From NCBI GenBank assembly GCA_021234155.1, contig JAJEKV010000051.1, positions 7,724,761 through 7,788,760 of the forward strand: a stretch of 64,000 bases of DNA, written 5' to 3'. The notes under the pieces were generated by a model. The model made no database searches. It was not told the origin of the DNA and saw only the letters and a program-made list of their open reading frames with translations. Of the stretch, positions 46,739 through 61,500 are shown piece after piece (within the stretch, counting starts at the first letter, position 1; each line of letters begins with the position of its first letter). Source of the stretch: Isoetes taiwanensis. Taxonomy: Eukaryota; Streptophyta; Lycopodiopsida; Isoetales; Isoetaceae. Position numbers and translations under genes: made by a program.

Positions 46739-49700
46739 AAAGAAACAAGAACTCGCATTTACTCGACTGCGGCGCTTTGCTCTCAAAGAAGACATGCTTT
46801 TCTATTAATTTCACCCGTTAAATACTAAAGTACAAAGGTAATCCTATGTTTAGTTAATCAACGCTTCTACTCTTAAAATGCTGCGTCTCCCTAATGATTG
46901 TTTCCTCCTACAACAACTTCTTGTTCCAACACCTCCTCGTGAGGAAACTTCAGAACTTATGATTTCTTCTTCATCCCAAGTTCACCAAACATTCCCAAAA
47001 TTTCTCCTTGGAAGTGGCTTTGTAAATACGCCTGTGTCATCTTTTGTGTGTTCTTGCCACCGGACTGCAATCTTTCTCTTCAATCTTCTCTTGTAAAATG
47101 GTATCGACTTCGAGTATGCTGCCTTGGACCAATTATTGGGTTCTTGGCCAAGGAAATAGGCCGCTTGATTATCACAGCATGTTATCACGCTTTCCTCGAT
47201 CCTCCCCTATCTCATTACATAATCATTGTAGCCAAATTGCCTCTTTGGCGCTTGCACATAATGCTATATTCTCCGCCACAGTTTGATAGCAATGGCTTTT
47301 GCTTCTTGCTACACCAACTCACTACTCCTCCTTCATGTAGCGCCGCTATGAGTAGCTCGCACAAGGTCACCGCATAATCAAAGATCCGCGAACTGAAGAT
47401 GGCACCCCAGAGGAGACGTGGACGCATGGAAACCGAGCACAAGGTCTCCTCGAGATAACGGAGAATCGCATACCGCCTTCCAATGTTCAAAGCCCCGGGC
47501 AACTCAAGAATTGGTCATTGCAGAGGTGCATGAGACTTCCAACCCGCGACTGTAAGGAACGCCCGCATGTAGGCTACTTCTTCGATCGAGGGACCTATAT
47601 CACGAAGTGAGATGAATAGTAGGAGCGTATCGAGCGGAAATCCTCTATCACAGCGGAAATCAAACTTCTTCAAAGACCGGGGCTCACGTTCTCGAGGTCA
47701 CCAGTTGGAGAACCCACAGATCGATCTCGGTGACTTGCATTCCCAAGAAGAAGCCGAGCCCCTAAATCACATTAAACCGAAAGGCTAGTAAAGGGATTTC
47801 AGATGATCTTAGCAGCTCCGACCGCATCGCCAAGAAATCGCATCGTCTACATATAAGACAATGATAGCCGTGCCGCAACATCCTTCTAGATAAATGTTCC
47901 AACTGCATGAGACCGTTTAAATCCAAGGTCTCAGAAAAAGAGTTGATAGTGTGGTACCATGCCCGGGATCAAGTGAGACTATAGATTGCCAAGCTTGCAT
48001 CAGAGTGGGTGAGCTTCCGACACTTCAAAACCTTTGAGGCAGAGATGTATACATCTTCTCAAGTTAGATCACCATGAAGAAATGCCGCCTTCACATCCAT
48101 CTCGTCCAGCCTATGTCGTGAGTAAAGCAGCAAGTGCTAAGACAACCCAATAGAAGACAATCGTGGCAACAAAAGATCTCTTTGAAGTCAACACTGAAGC
48201 CGGAGCAACCTTGGAGCTACCAATCAGGCTTTGTAGCGCTCCACTTGATTTTGAGCATTGAACTTCAAGCGTAGATCCATTTATTACCACCAAACGCCTA
48301 CTACCGGGTAAAGGGACTAAATCCTATGTGTATTTATTTGGAGGGATTGAAACCTCCTCCATAGCTTCTGAATCCAAGTTGAGAAGAGTCATGTCCCTAA
48401 CGGTTTGCTGAAATGTAGCGGTGCTCGTGAGGATGAACAGAGCAAAATTGAGGGCAAACCGCTCAAGATCAAGGCCAAGAGGCTTCCAGTCCGTTATGAT
48501 TCCCATCAATGTAGTAGCGTGGAATCAAGATTAATCAACCAGCATCAAAGGAAGTGATCAGCTGAACAGATGGAGGAACCGGGATTCGCCCGTGATCAAG
48601 ATCACTTGAGATGTCACTTATCACCGCCACCGCCACTACCGCCTAATGTCATCCAGATCTAATCTGATCATACCAAACCTATCAGCCTTGCCTATGCCGT
48701 TCCTGCTTCATCAATCCACACACCGGCCATTGATAATCCGCTTGCTAGCTGGGATCCCAAAGCTTATAGCCTTTGTTCGGGCTTCACAATATCCCACAAA
48801 TATACACACTTGAGGCTTTACCTTCCAGCTTTCCTTGTTTTCGCTTCTTCCCATCGATAGCGTGAAGTGCACCAAAATTTGAAGTGTTTGATGACGGTTT
48901 GGTTCCACTCCAAGCCCGAACCATGGCCTCAAGTGCTTTGGTGGGAAGGCAGGATTCAATATACACGGCCAAGGAAACAAACTTCAAAAAATCCCAGCCA
49001 TGGGAGCGTAGATCCTCCACCAATCGGTCTCATTTCCCTACGCTCAATCACTCCATTCCGCCGGGTGTCGTGGAATAGATGTTGCAATAATGCCATTATC
49101 TTGTAAGAATCCTCTTGAAAGATGTTGCCTATGAATTCGCTTCACCGGCCCTCATCTGCATTCTCTTGATTTTCGATTCTTTTCATTTTCCATACTACTC
49201 TCCAATCGCCTAAAGTGCCTATAAGCTTGGGACTTCTCTCGCTTTCAAAATAAAACCTACGCCTTCGATGATCATCACCTATAAGCATGAAATACTTATC
49301 ATTTCCAAGAGACAGAAAATTCGTCAGGTCCCTACAAATCGATATGCATCGTGCCCAAGAATTTGGCTGCTCGAGTGGCTACCCTTTTGGAACAAGTACT
49401 CGCTTACTTGAATTTTCTCTTTATAGATGGCATATCCCCAACCAGCCCAAGAGTTGACATTCTTTCCATGAACTGAAGTTTGAGTGCCCTGCCGCCATGC
49501 CATAATTGTGATGTGCTCCCTTAGCTCCCATGCTACAAATGCTTGGGGAGCCTCATGTCCATAAAAGCAATGACAGATTGCCCACTGCGGCTCCATTTGG
49601 CTACAACCTCCCCGACGGATCCTTTTACAACACATCACCAAATTCAAGCTTCACATGTGCATCATCCATCTTGGCTACAGACAAGAGATTTCATCAAAGT

Positions 49701-51144
49701 CCAAAGTAATATAAAAGTACTCCACCTAATCTCCAATTCTTCTTCTGCCATCCTATTTTGATGACCTGCACCCTTCCACTTTCAATCTGCCTTTTCCAGC
49801 GCTAGGAACAATACGCCCCCTCGCTTTCTTTAGGGCTAGCAAACAATTCTTCCCTACTTGTCATGTGATCTCAGAGCACCCGAGTCAAGGTACTAAGAAT
49901 TGTTTCATGTGCAATCATTGCACATGCATCCTCATCAATCTCTTTACTTTTTAGTAGCCCGCAGCCGCTTATGGAACCATTTCCCACTACCTCATCAAGA
50001 CTTATCCTTTCCTCAAACATTCCCCATCCTAATGCTCAAAGGTTCTAGCCAGCAGAAGCTATCACACTTGAATTTCCTCTTCCTCATCACTTCTCCACCG
50101 CCTCCACAATTACGCAGGGGCACGAAGCTTCAATTGCAGCCGCCTCCCGCCTCCATGATGCTTCGCTTTTTCTTTTCCTCTCTTTGCATGCCCGCCTCCT
50201 CGGCATGCCCATCTCCCTTTGCTCGTGACAGCCGAGCAATGTGTCCACTTTGTTGCAGAATTTGTAATGTTCTGCCCTCGGCTCTCCCTCCCAAAGATAG
50301 GCTGTGGCTGATGCATCTTTGCTTCCCCTCTCTTTCTCCTCGTCGCCTTCACTTGTTCGCGACCGCCTCCCAATCAATCATATAACTTCCAGCCCCTCCA
50401 ATCACGTTCTCAACAACCCATCAAATGAAGGGGCACCCATCATAGTGCTCCCAAACAATTGTATCCTCGTGGAGTGCTTCCATCCCTGTACTGCTTGGCA
50501 AAGAGTTCTGTGATCCTTCAATGTAACTGGATGCATCTTCACATTCATTCAGCTTTGCCGAAGACTGAGCATACGCCAAAAGATAACCGGGCCGTGAAAA
50601 CTGGTCCTTCCAAATGGCTGACAAGATAATCCCATGCTTCTTTGCCGCGTTCTCCTCAACACATGGATTTGCGCCATTTAGATACTTCATGATCGGACAT
50701 TCTTGACCCGGCCAGCTCACTGTTCTTACTCTGGCCATCTCTTCTTTATACCAGCCCCATCCTTCTAACAAAATAGTGAGCCGCTTTTGCCCCGAGCAGT
50801 ATGCCCCAGAGCTCCCCTTTCTCAGCCTTAACACCCTTACTTTGATGAACCAAATATAGGAGTTGGATGCCGTAAGCTTCTCCAAATGACCTTTTCTCAC
50901 CATCACGATATCCCTTGCACTGATTGATCCTTTGGCTCTAGAGATGGCTCGGACAATTATAAAGAAACAAGAACTCAGACGACTGACCCGTAAGGCTGGT
51001 TTCAAAAGAAGACATGCTTTTCTATTAATTTACCCGTTAAATACTAAAGTACAAATGTAATCCTATGTTTAGCTAACTCTAACGTCTCTACTCTTAAATG
51101 CTATGTCTCCCTAATGATTGTTTCTCTCGCATCAACTTTGTTCC
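46739..51144 (-). mobile_element. Copia LTR retrotransposon 1, decayed
   Basis: Direct repeats of about 184 bp (46739-46922 and 50960-51144; AAAGAAACAAGAACTC to CTAATGATTGTTTC) act as short LTRs. Next to the right one, inside, the minus strand reads a degenerate TGTCCGAGCCATCTC, a damaged initiator-Met tRNA primer site. Pol and gag pieces appear in the right order for the minus strand. No TG/CA ends are clear. It is inactive. Confidence 0.75.
46980..51005 (-). pseudogene. Copia 1 gag-pol remnant
   Basis: From the 5' side (right): gag with LEKLTASNSYIWFIKVR near 50885, a broken zinc-knuckle-like region near 50270, gag-pre-integrase pieces near 49400, integrase end LPTKALEAM, WSGTKPS near 48930 and CIFVGY near 48810, RT with LDEMDVKAAFLHGDL near 48080, the RT/RNase H join RRYAILRYLE near 47470, VVSWCSKKQK near 47320, and RNase H CDNQAAYFLGQ near 47170 and FTKPLP near 47020. 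The frame changes about every 100-300 bp. Confidence 0.8.
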
Positions 51145-51149
51145 AAAAG

Positions 51150-52590
51150 AACCATTTCTATTTTCTTCTGTTATTTCATTCTCGCATAAAGACCGGCGAC
51201 GTGGATCCACTAACCATAGGAGGGCAAATGTATTGCCCATTGTCTCCAACTTGTTTGGCCTCTTCATAGAAGAATTGGAAGAATGGATGCGGATCGCTTT
51301 TGGCAGAACAAAATTGGTATGCATTTAATACAATTGTTATTGTATGTCGATGATGTGGTCTTGTTAGCAACAGAAGAAGAAAGCATTGCGTGATCTCTGA
51401 CATCTTGGTCCTTTGTGAGGGAGAAGGCAATGCGAGTAAATACATCAAAATCAAAGATACTGGTCTTTGGAACAAGGGATGTGCCAGCATTTGTCTATCG
51501 TGACAAGAACTAGGAACAAGTGGAGCTATAAATACTTGGGGCTAGATTTCTAAGAAAATATAATTGGAAGGAATGTATTAAGAGAAGAGTAACCGAGAAA
51601 ACCGTCATATAGTATGCTTGTAAATGCTCAAAGGCATCACTGCATTAGCTCAAAAAGATCTTATATAAGACCTTAGTGCAACCGGTTTTGCTTTATGAGC
51701 ACCAACTTGGGGCCAAGTATCTCTATCTAAGCTTTGGGGACAGATTGAATTCGTGCGTGTAAAGTATTCATAATGAGGAGTTAGGCATTAAGGCACGCAT
51801 ACCATATGCAATAATGTTTGCAAATGTGATGTTCCCACTTGAGCTTGAAGCATTATTTCTGTGCAATCAATTTTGTCAATGTGGCTTAAGAATCAAGCAT
51901 CGGATCGCATATCATATCAAGCATTTGTGTCCACCCGGACATCAGCGGTGGGATGGTTACATGATCCGGGAATTGGGCAAGTAAATGGGGGTAATCGATA
52001 CCTAATTGGCCGTAAAAATAAGGAAGATAATAAGGACATCGCTTGAGCAAATTTCCATTGAACGCTATGGGCGCTTCAGTAGCTTCTAAGCACATTACAT
52101 ATCATGTAAATTCAATCAAAGGAGTATAAGAGCCGGTGACTATATAAATGCTAACAGTTAAAATATTTCAAGCAAGTTACAGCGACACAGACGAGCCTGG
52201 CCACGTATCTCACAGAATGGAGACAGATGTTGGTATAAAATCCCTGCTGAGGAGAGGTTATGTGCAAAGTTTGTGAGTCGATAGCATTGAGGATGAGCAC
52301 CATGTTTTACAGCGCCCCGCTTTACAAGTGAGATAAGAGACAAGTTCGCATTCAAGCATCCGGAGATTTTAAATCTTATTTCGCTTGTCACCTCTAACAT
52401 TAGGGTTCATATTTTAAGGCGCAGACTCCACACCGCTCTTTATTATGCAGTTGTAAATTGGCTTAAACTGCACTTGAAGCTCCATGGTCTTTTCAAGGCC
52501 CAAAGTGAGCTTGACTACTGCCATTACATTACACATATTTCCCCAACCGGGATTTTATATGAACCGATCTTGCAATTCTTCTATCCGTTC
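51150..52590 (+). pseudogene. LINE RT and C-terminal fragment between the Copia elements
   Basis: Forward frames give LFGLFIEELEEWM near 51260, LLLYVDDVVLLATEEE near 51340, SKSKILVFG near 51450, KYLGLDF near 51530, LVQPVLLYE near 51680 and IEDEHHVLQ near 52285, the last with Cys residues before it. This is the RT palm (YVDD), thumb and CCHC-like end of an APE-type LINE. It resembles the family at 5.3-9.6 kb in layout but differs in sequence. Boundaries follow the neighbouring LTRs. Confidence 0.75.
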
Positions 52591-52601
52591 GCTGAGTATT
52601 G

Positions 52602-55600
52602 TGTAAAGATATGAAAAATCTCTCAGAATAGCTTATTCACAATAATAACAATCAGACTTCACAAACAAAGCAACTCTCCGTGAGACAACTCAAAAGATAA
52701 ATGTGAGCAATGAATCAATTCAAAGAACTAACTTGGCTTAACAAAAAGTAAAGAAATTTGGCTGCAGATGGATAGCACAATCCATGTGAGCTTTATCTAC
52801 CGCAATTAAAGCAATCCGTAACCAAACCCGTGAGCAGGAGAAGTACGTACCGCAGCCTATTCAATCCGCCAGACTAGAAGAAGCCCGGCAAAGAAGGCGC
52901 GGCGCGTAAGCTTTCCATCATAAATCCGATCAAGCAGAACCAAGCAAACTGACGGCAGAGTCGACGTGCAAACTGATCACAGTAATCCAAAGCAAATTCG
53001 GGTTGCAGATTCCATCGCTAAATCCGGGTCAGATGAGAGGTTAATAACTGGGTCAGCCATCCTCTAAGCAAATTCGGCTGATCCGATCATCACCAGCTGA
53101 TTCAAGAAAATTTTCGATACTAAAGCCGTAGCCTGTTCTTGACGTTTTATTCTTTGATTTTGTCGGTCTGGTTAATGTATTCCTGCCACGTGCAATTATC
53201 CATGCACATCTTAATATACAAATATTTGTGACATGATAAACATTCTAACACTCCTCCTTCATGTCACATTCCTGTTTCATAATGCCAATTTCAAGTTTGT
53301 GCTTGCTACATTTTTCTTCTCCTAAGGCCTTAGTGAGCAAATCTGCAATTTGATTGTCAGTTGACATATATACTACTTGTATCAAACCTTTTTGAACCAA
53401 ATCCCTGACAAAATGCATATGTAGCTCAATATGCTTCGTTCTTTCATGCATTATAGGATTTTTTGTCATTGCTATGCAACTCATGCTATAACTTGACCGA
53501 TTATCCTCGTGGTTATCCCCAAAATTTTCCCAATAATCCTTTTAACCATACAACTTCTTTAGCCACAAGAGACACCGCTATATATTCCCGCTCTCACAAG
53601 ACATGGCGATCAAGATTGCTTTTTACTTCCATCACCTAACATAGTAACATACCCCGACATGTGGGATTTTCGAGAACCGTGATCTCCCCGCCTAACTGCA
53701 TCAGCATATGCTTTCTCGTGAGTTATGCCAGCTTTGTTCCATTTGTATCAGAGTCTATCACTAAGTGTTCCTTCTTCAAATATCCGAGAATTCTTGTCGC
53801 TAGCCAATGTACCGTCCCTTTGATTGTTTTGCAAAGCAACTTAGAAAGTTAACTCCATAAGTAATGTCGTAGACGGTACAAATAGCGCTACAGAGTAGAC
53901 ACCTCAATTAGTTCTTTGTACTAAGACCTTTCCATAATGCAGTTTGCTCGAAATCGCTTTTGGGCACATTTCATTACTTAATTTTGCCCCAACTACCATG
54001 TGGGTGTTTTAACTACAAGTACATGTCAGCCATACCTAACCTTTCTAAAAATGCCCTCAATATTTTAGTTTGTGTAAGTATCATCCTTTTTAGCTTCTTT
54101 CTACGACTTCCGCATCAAGAAAAACTTAAGATTCCTAGATCTATCATCTTAAATCTCTCTTTAACATTGGTTCTACAAATGATCCGGGCAAATTGCATTC
54201 ATTTGATGCCATACGCTATCTACATAAAGCGCTATTATGCAAAATTTATCATTATTATGTAAAACGTAGGAAAAGATTACTACTCTATTTTTTAGTTTTC
54301 AAACCTTGCACCTTTTAGAGTAATTGTCTATGCATATGTACCTCATTGTCTCTAGGCTTGTCTCAAACCATAAATCGCCTTCCTTAGCTTCCATACTATG
54401 TCCTCTCCTTGCTCGTGATCCCTCGTGCTGTTTTACAAAGATTTTCTTTTCTCAATATCCTGCGATTAAGAATGCCGCATTTCTACATCCATATGATGTA
54501 ACTCAAGGTTACTGCATTTGCATATGCTAAAATGGCCCTAAACTAGTTAGTTTAACAATAGGAGAAAAGCTTTCATAATCTATGCCTTTTTCCCGAGAAA
54601 CCCCCGCGCGATGTCCGCTTATACTTTTGTAAGTTTCATCCGATCCCCGCTTAATCTTATAAACCCATTTGTTCCCAACTATATTTTTCCTTCGTGTATG
54701 CTTTACTAACTCATATATACGCCCTGATCATGCTAGAAATGACTGCATCTCATTGTTCATTGCACGCTTTCCATTCTTCTCTGTGATCTTCTCGCACTAA
54801 TTGCTTCCATTAAAATCATTAGGTATTCCGTGACTAAACAAAGGCTACTATTATGAACACTCATCATCCGCAAAAAAAACTGCCTGCAATCTTCTACTTT
54901 TTACCCCATTCTTGTCTTCCATATAATTCTTCGCCTACTTGCAAATTTTCTTTTAAACGCTCAACTTCACTCTTATGCTTCTTAGGAGGTTGAGAATCTA
55001 TTGCCTGCGACTTCCATCGACTATTGGTGTTTCTACGAACTGACTATGATCCGAACCTCAATGCTATTATCATCATCTATATCTATAGGAATTTCAGATT
55101 TTATATTATCTACATTCTCCTCCTTAACTTTGGTATCCTTAGCATCTTTTATATTCTTTTCTATCTTTGTATAAAACTCCATTCACAAAGGTTACATCTC
55201 CTTAATATATACCTTTTTGGAATCCTGATTGTACAATCGATAGCCTTCGGCTTTCCATCATAGCCAACGAGAAACGCCTCGCTGTTCGATCCTCAAGCTT
55301 TGTCCGTGATTCCTCCTCGAACATGAACATAAGCGACATCCATATGCTTTGAATTTATATCATAATCGCTGTTCCCGCCGTCCATATTTCTTCTGGAGTG
55401 CCACCGCCAATGCTAATCAAGGCAACTGCTTTTGATATAGAATGCCGTTTTTAATCGGCTCGCCTTATAAGTAATTAGGCAGCTTTTGCATGTTTTAGCA
55501 TTGCTCTTGCAAGATCTAATATCGTTTCTATTTTACGCTCTCAACCCATTCTCGCCGAGGACTATATCCGCAAGTAAGTCAGCTTCCGATTCTTTCTAGG

Positions 55601-58073
55601 CAAAAACCCTTGAACCTTGACAAGTATTCACCACCTCTGCCCTGACCTATACATTTAACCTTTTTACCGCCACATTCAAATTTCCGTCAGAATCGCTTAA
55701 ATGCTTCTAGTGCTTGCCTTTTCTCTGCTAAAAAATAGCATTTGGCCCTTCTATCAGAGTCATCAATAAATAAAAATGTAATAATTTCTTTCCACTTTAC
55801 ACTTCTAATATTCATAGCCCAAAGAAGGTCTCAGATGTACTCAATTCAAGCAAGTCACTTGCACTGCTTACTTTTTTAAAAGGTATTCTTTGTATGCTTT
55901 CCCTGTAGTATGCATCCACGGCAAATAAATTCATGTTTTTCATCCTGCAATCTATTAATCCCTTTTTAGCCATGTATTCAACATTCTTGGATATGTGTGT
56001 GAGCTTAGCCTTTCATGCCACAACTTAATCTGATGGGCTTATGACCGTATTCACACTAATTACCTCATCTTGTTCAACTCAAATAAATCACCATTTCTTT
56101 AGCCAGAAATACCAGCTTTATTATTATGCAAGATTTCACATACTTTCTTGTCAAATATCACTCTATATCCCAACCACTCAATTGACTAACTGAGCATCAA
56201 ATTTCCTAGATCAAGTTTGGCACACACAACACATCTTTTGCTTACTGTGTTTCCATCAAGATCAAATAACCCAGCAAACCCACTCCTCTACTCTGTTGCA
56301 AATTTCTCGCTGCCTAATTGAATATGCCTCGCTTCTAATTTCTCGAAAGCATCCTGTAGCATTTCCGAGAGCAGACTACTTGACGCTTCGCCACCCACTC
56401 ACACCTAATATAAGAGAGTTAGTATGCTGTATTACGCTTAATAGCAAGAAAGGCTTTATGAATTACCTCATCATCGCCTTTCTTCCACATTTGCTTTAAA
56501 CACACATTCACAAGACTGATTTATTCTACCTCTTCCTCTTACACTTCCACGCAACTCCTCCTCTTCTCTTGATTCTTTGGACTAGAGCACTTAGAGGAAA
56601 TATGTCCTCTCCCACCACAATTATAACAAAAATCTCTTTAGTTGGGGCCTTGACAAATTAGCCTTCATATGACCATACTCATTGGCAAGCAAAACATGGA
56701 CCACCCCCGCCTTCCTTACCTCCAATGCACTGGATCTACTAGCATATAAAACTCCTCGCCCTAATATTCTCATCTTTTACTTAATTTTTCTGCTCAATCT
56801 CAGACAAGCAATTCTTCTCGCTTTTCTCACTTACTCTTTTGCTACATTTCTATCGTGATTGCAATTTGTTCATAATCAGAAAATGCCTTTTGAAATAGCT
56901 AATAACCTTCTTTTGACAAAACAAAGACCAACAAATTTTTAAATCAAAACAATATCATATCTAAAGTTTGAAAGAAACTTCCGCATTATCACCTTCATGA
57001 TATTTAAGACGCCTTAGTTCTCCAAAACATCAATCATGGCGATGATTTACTTCTCATAATTTTATAGAAGGTATAACCACATATCTTGTATGCATGTTCT
57101 GCAAATTTCAGCAAAATACTAGAGCCTACCTTGCTACAGATAATACCTTTAGCCTCAAGTGGTTTTGTCATGTTCTCACCAGACGTGACGCTCCAGCCTT
57201 GCTTTTCTATTTGCCTTTCTTCTTCTTGATTCCTCTATCGCTAATTTCAACTTCAAGTTCCTCGCCATTGCCTCTGCAGCCTTTTATCTCATTTCTTTGG
57301 CTGCTTCAATGATATCCCAAACCCCTTCGATGGAGAACCTCTTGATCTCGTTTATATTCTGGGAGTGCCGATCCACCATTATAAACTTCTACGGCATTTA
57401 GCAACGATGCTCCAAAGTGGGTGGTCATGGTGCTGGCTCTGATACCAATGTAAAGATATGAAAATCTCTGTAACAGTTATTCAATAATAACAATCTGTAC
57501 TTCACAAACAAAGCAACTCAGAGACAACTCAAAGATAACAGATAATGAATCTGTTCTTCTGACCAGCAACTAACTTGGCTTAACAGGTGCAAGAAATTTA
57601 CAGATGGATAGCACAATCCATGAGTTTATTCACCGCGAATTAAAGCGCATCCAGTAACAAACCCAGAAAGGAGAAGAAGGTGTTCGGCCGCAGCTATTCA
57701 ATCCGCATCAGAAGAAGTTCGGCAGCAAAGGAAGTATGTGCAGAAGCTTCATCAAGCAAATCCGACCGCAGTAACTGCTAAATCGCTGCGCGAGCTCCAT
57801 CGTGCAACCGCATCAGTAATCCAAGCAAATCCGCCGAGCTCCATCAAGCAAATCCGCCAGGCGAGAGGTTATCAATCAAGCTCGCCATCTCTAAGCAAAT
57901 TCAACATCCGATCATCAACAAATTTATCCAAGAAAATTTTCGATACCAAAGCCGTAGAGCCCGCTTCTTGACGCTTTATTCTTGATTTTGGTTTCCACCG
58001 TTAATATTCCTCGCCACGCAATTATCCATGACCTTAATATACAAATATTTGTGACATGATAAACATTCTAACA
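52602..58073 (-). mobile_element. Copia LTR retrotransposon 2, complete outline
   Basis: LTRs at 52602-53250 and 57449-58073 both start TGTAAAGATATG and end AACATTCTAACA on the plus strand. On the minus strand the right LTR is 5'. Just inside it lies TGGTATCAGAGCCAGCACC, a perfect initiator-Met tRNA primer site. Inside the left LTR the minus strand has a polypurine run GAAGGAGGAG. The LTRs differ by many small indels, so the insertion is old. Five-base flanks (TATTG left, AATTT right) do not match. Confidence 0.88.
53245..56650 (-). pseudogene. Copia 2 gag-pol remnant
   Basis: The minus strand shows gag zinc knuckle CYNCGGRGHISSKC (56588-56640), integrase TPEEIW near 55405 and YRLYNPDSKKV near 55220, RT NKWVYKIKRGSDETY near 54670 and GIDYESFSPIVKLTS near 54590, and RNase H ALTKNP-like, HERTKHIELHMHFVRDLV and STDNQIADLLTKALGEEK (53450-53310). 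Frameshifts throughout; no intact frame over 100 codons. Confidence 0.85.
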
Positions 58074-58424
58074 AATTTCGTACAAGTCACAAAACCGCGG
58101 CTCCTCGAAATTTTCCGAGGCTCTATTCTTGAGTTTCTGCTCATGCTTTTGCATAGTTCGCGACAATCGCTTTGTTTGATTTAATTCCTGTGATGATCTT
58201 CAACAATGAGTCAAGGATCTCCTAAATCCAAGATTTCGGACAAAAGTACAACAGAGAAACAGAGGGATTCGAGGGCAAAGGAAAACAGTGGAAACAGAGA
58301 AATGGTATTAATAGGATCTGGTGGGCAAAGGAAAACATAGAAACATGGGCTCCCCAATGAGGGAACTTTACTGTGATAAAAATGGCCTATAATCCCCTAA
58401 TTTCAACAAACTATTATGTATCGG
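58074..58424. other. Spacer between Copia 2 and the small inverted-repeat element
   Basis: No gene or repeat recognised. Confidence 0.4.
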
Positions 58425-58534
58425 TAATCTTTCATTAAAGACATTACGCCATGTAAAAGGGCCCTACGGCTCAGCCGAAGTCCGCGGCACCACCCCACCC
58501 CTTACACGCATAATGGCCTCCCTAATGAAGATTA
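58425..58534. mobile_element. Small inverted-repeat element, copy 2
   Basis: 110 bp, ends TAATCTTTCATTA and TAATGAAGATTA, same family as 46416-46561 but shorter inside. Its right flank shares GGAGAAATTA and CATTAGAAATTT with copy 1. Confidence 0.7.
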
Positions 58535-58577
58535 CCTGGACGCACAACCGCTTGGAGAAATTAATACCCATTAGAAA

Positions 58578-61500
58578 TTTTTTTTGAAGAACTCGTACAA
58601 GAATATATTAAAAAGAATGGTAATGTTACAAAGCAAGTGAGAGGAAGGAGAATCACCGCAAAGAGACAAAGTGATACCTCGACACTCCACAACAATCGCA
58701 ACTCTCTATCAGCCAGACAAACCTACATCACCATCTACCACACCTAAGAAGTCCTCCGGCCAATGGAAAACTTCCGCCTACTAATCCTCGAACACCCAAA
58801 AAGCTTTTGAAATAGCTTCAGACTGAGTCGCAGGAATCGTGAGAGGCCGCAGGCCGAATCCCCCGAAAGATCCACAACCGCCGCCTAAATCAATCAACCA
58901 CACCAACCAAGCCACGACAGATGCAGGCTTGCTGCATTTAGCCGCTAAGCACCGTGGATATACATGAAGCGCGAATCGTTGGCTATTCAATCTCACCTCG
59001 AATTGCAGCCCCTCGGCACTCCAAACTTCGTGCAACCCGCAAAGTGAGGGCATAAAACCGCATAATGCCCACGCCTCACATGAAGGCCACAACAAGGGCA
59101 AAGAGGTCACACCGGCCTAAACTCGACTCACAAGGAATTCACCCGATACAAATGGGCACCACTCCGCCATTTAAGCACCGCTGAACCTTCTGGGGAAGTG
59201 AGCTCCATGTCCACGCCCAAACCGAAAGGCCATCGAGAACCCTGGCCGCAGAGACCACTTCACCCAAGGGGCAGAGTGTCATGAATAGCCAACACCCGTA
59301 ACAAGACCAGCACAAAACAAGAAGATACAACATCCTGATGAACCTTCCAAACCTGCACCACCACATCACCCCAGGACTATAGGTGTGTAGCTAATACTCC
59401 CCGGCCACTCGTTCCCTGCATAGCCCGCCACGCTTCAGTAAAAGTTTAACTCGAAGAACTCCCACGAAGCTACTGACCATCCCAATACTCAATCCTCCAA
59501 GGTGAGCAGCTCAGCTTCTCCAACCGCCTCGGCCCCGAAAGCATGCACGCGGCGTACCAAGGGCAGCACACAGGGGGTAGAGGAACCCACAAGAAAGGAG
59601 AAGAGTGGTGATAAACCGAGGCATAATCTAGCCGGGAAGAGCACACTCCACGCGATCCCAAGCCCAAGAACACCCCCGTGAGTAGTGCTGGGATGCATGT
59701 GGAAAGGCCTGAGACCATACAACAAAGGCCTTGGCAACTCTACATGCACGCATCTACTTTCCAAATGCCACACAATGGCTAAGAGATTGCCACAATAGTG
59801 CCGCACTGTGAGAAGATGCCCATCCTAATGCTCCAAATAAACTTAGAGACCAACACCTTACTATGCAAAGGCTAAATCCGTAATGGCTAAGCCCTCTATC
59901 TCCCGGGCGAGACACTTCCACTGCCACTTTAACAACCGCCTTCATCATCCCCCACACAAAAATTTCAACAATCTTATCCCAAAGCCCGTGATCTTACCCT
60001 CAGAGCTAACATCGCATGCCGAGTACACATGAGTGCTACAAAGCACCGACTTGGCAATAGTGACTTACCCTCGCCATGGACAACTTGGTTACCCTTCCAC
60101 CAATGAGTGTTTCGCAACCCCCGCAAAATCTCATCCCACACCCTCCCATGGAAACATCCCTCCAAAGGAATACCCAACAGCTTAGGTACACACATTACCG
60201 AAGCACCTTCCAAGGAATAGAGCCAAACAAGGGGAGAGGCGGAGTCAATCAAGCCCATAATGCGAGCATTTGCCCCAATTCGTAAGAATGCCTCGAGGCC
60301 AAGGAGAAAGTATCCAAAGAAACCTTCACATTCCGGCAGAAATTTCTTCGCCAATTAAGAAGAGAAAAGTGTCACCTGCTGAATCGTTAATAATCCACTA
60401 CCATCCCGTGATCCGGCCCATCCACCACCCTCCCTCCACCGCGTACCAAAAACAACAGACAAAGGCTCCGCCACAATCAGAACAAAATGGTGCCAAGCGG
60501 CACCTCGACGCACTCTCCGCCTAAGGAGAAAAGCGCGAGGGACTACCCCGCACACCACCGCAGGCCCGTACGACCTATGCGTACCATGTGATCGTTCTCA
60601 GAAGCGTGACCACAACTCAACGCTAACATCATGGCGCATAAGAACTCCCAATCTGACACTATCATAAGCTTTGGCAAAGCCGTTTAAGATAGGCAATGCC
60701 TTGACCTCCGTTTCTCCTCGCCCAATAAAGGCCCTCATAAGTCACAAGAATATTAGTCAAAATGTTCCTCCCAGAACAAACCCGCATCAGACCTTACTAA
60801 TGGAAGAAGTCAACACGCTTCAACTTCGCCGTGGCTTAGTCAATCTTGTACACGTAGGACAACAAAGGATATAGGCCTCCAATCATTAATAGTAGAAGGT
60901 CAAGCTAACCTAGGAATCAAGGAATGCATGCCAGATTCAAGATCCTATCCATGTGAGTAAGATCAAGAAAGAACTCAAGATACACCCGTACAATGACTCA
61001 CCAAACCCCACTCCCAATAAGTTCAAAGAACTCCACAGTGGATGCCATCCACCCCCGTGACATTTATCCTGCGGGCTGGTTTTGCCATACATGCTCCGCC
61101 TAAATCCTCTCCGAGAGCTTCCCGGCCCAAGCTCCACGCTGGTGAGGCAAAATAGGATGGCTTAACAAAATTTCAAAACAAGCTCCCGTGATCTCCCCGC
61201 CATAGGGAAGAGGCCAGCAAGAAAACCTCGAGAAATGAGCATGCACATACCGCGAACTCGATCCTCCAAAGTCCTACCATCAGCAGCGGGACGCATAGAT
61301 GCCGCGATATCGCCAGCTTAGCCGCTTCCTAAGAACACCGACTTAACTTGTATCCCCCTCCTTCAACTGTATGGGCTGCCTTCACACGCCATTTCATGCA
61401 CTTTTAACCTCGCTTCCAAAGCAACAATATACTTTCGCAACACTGCGATTCTCCTAATGCTACCGAAGGTCAGCGCTCCAATCTTCCAAATTCTCGATAA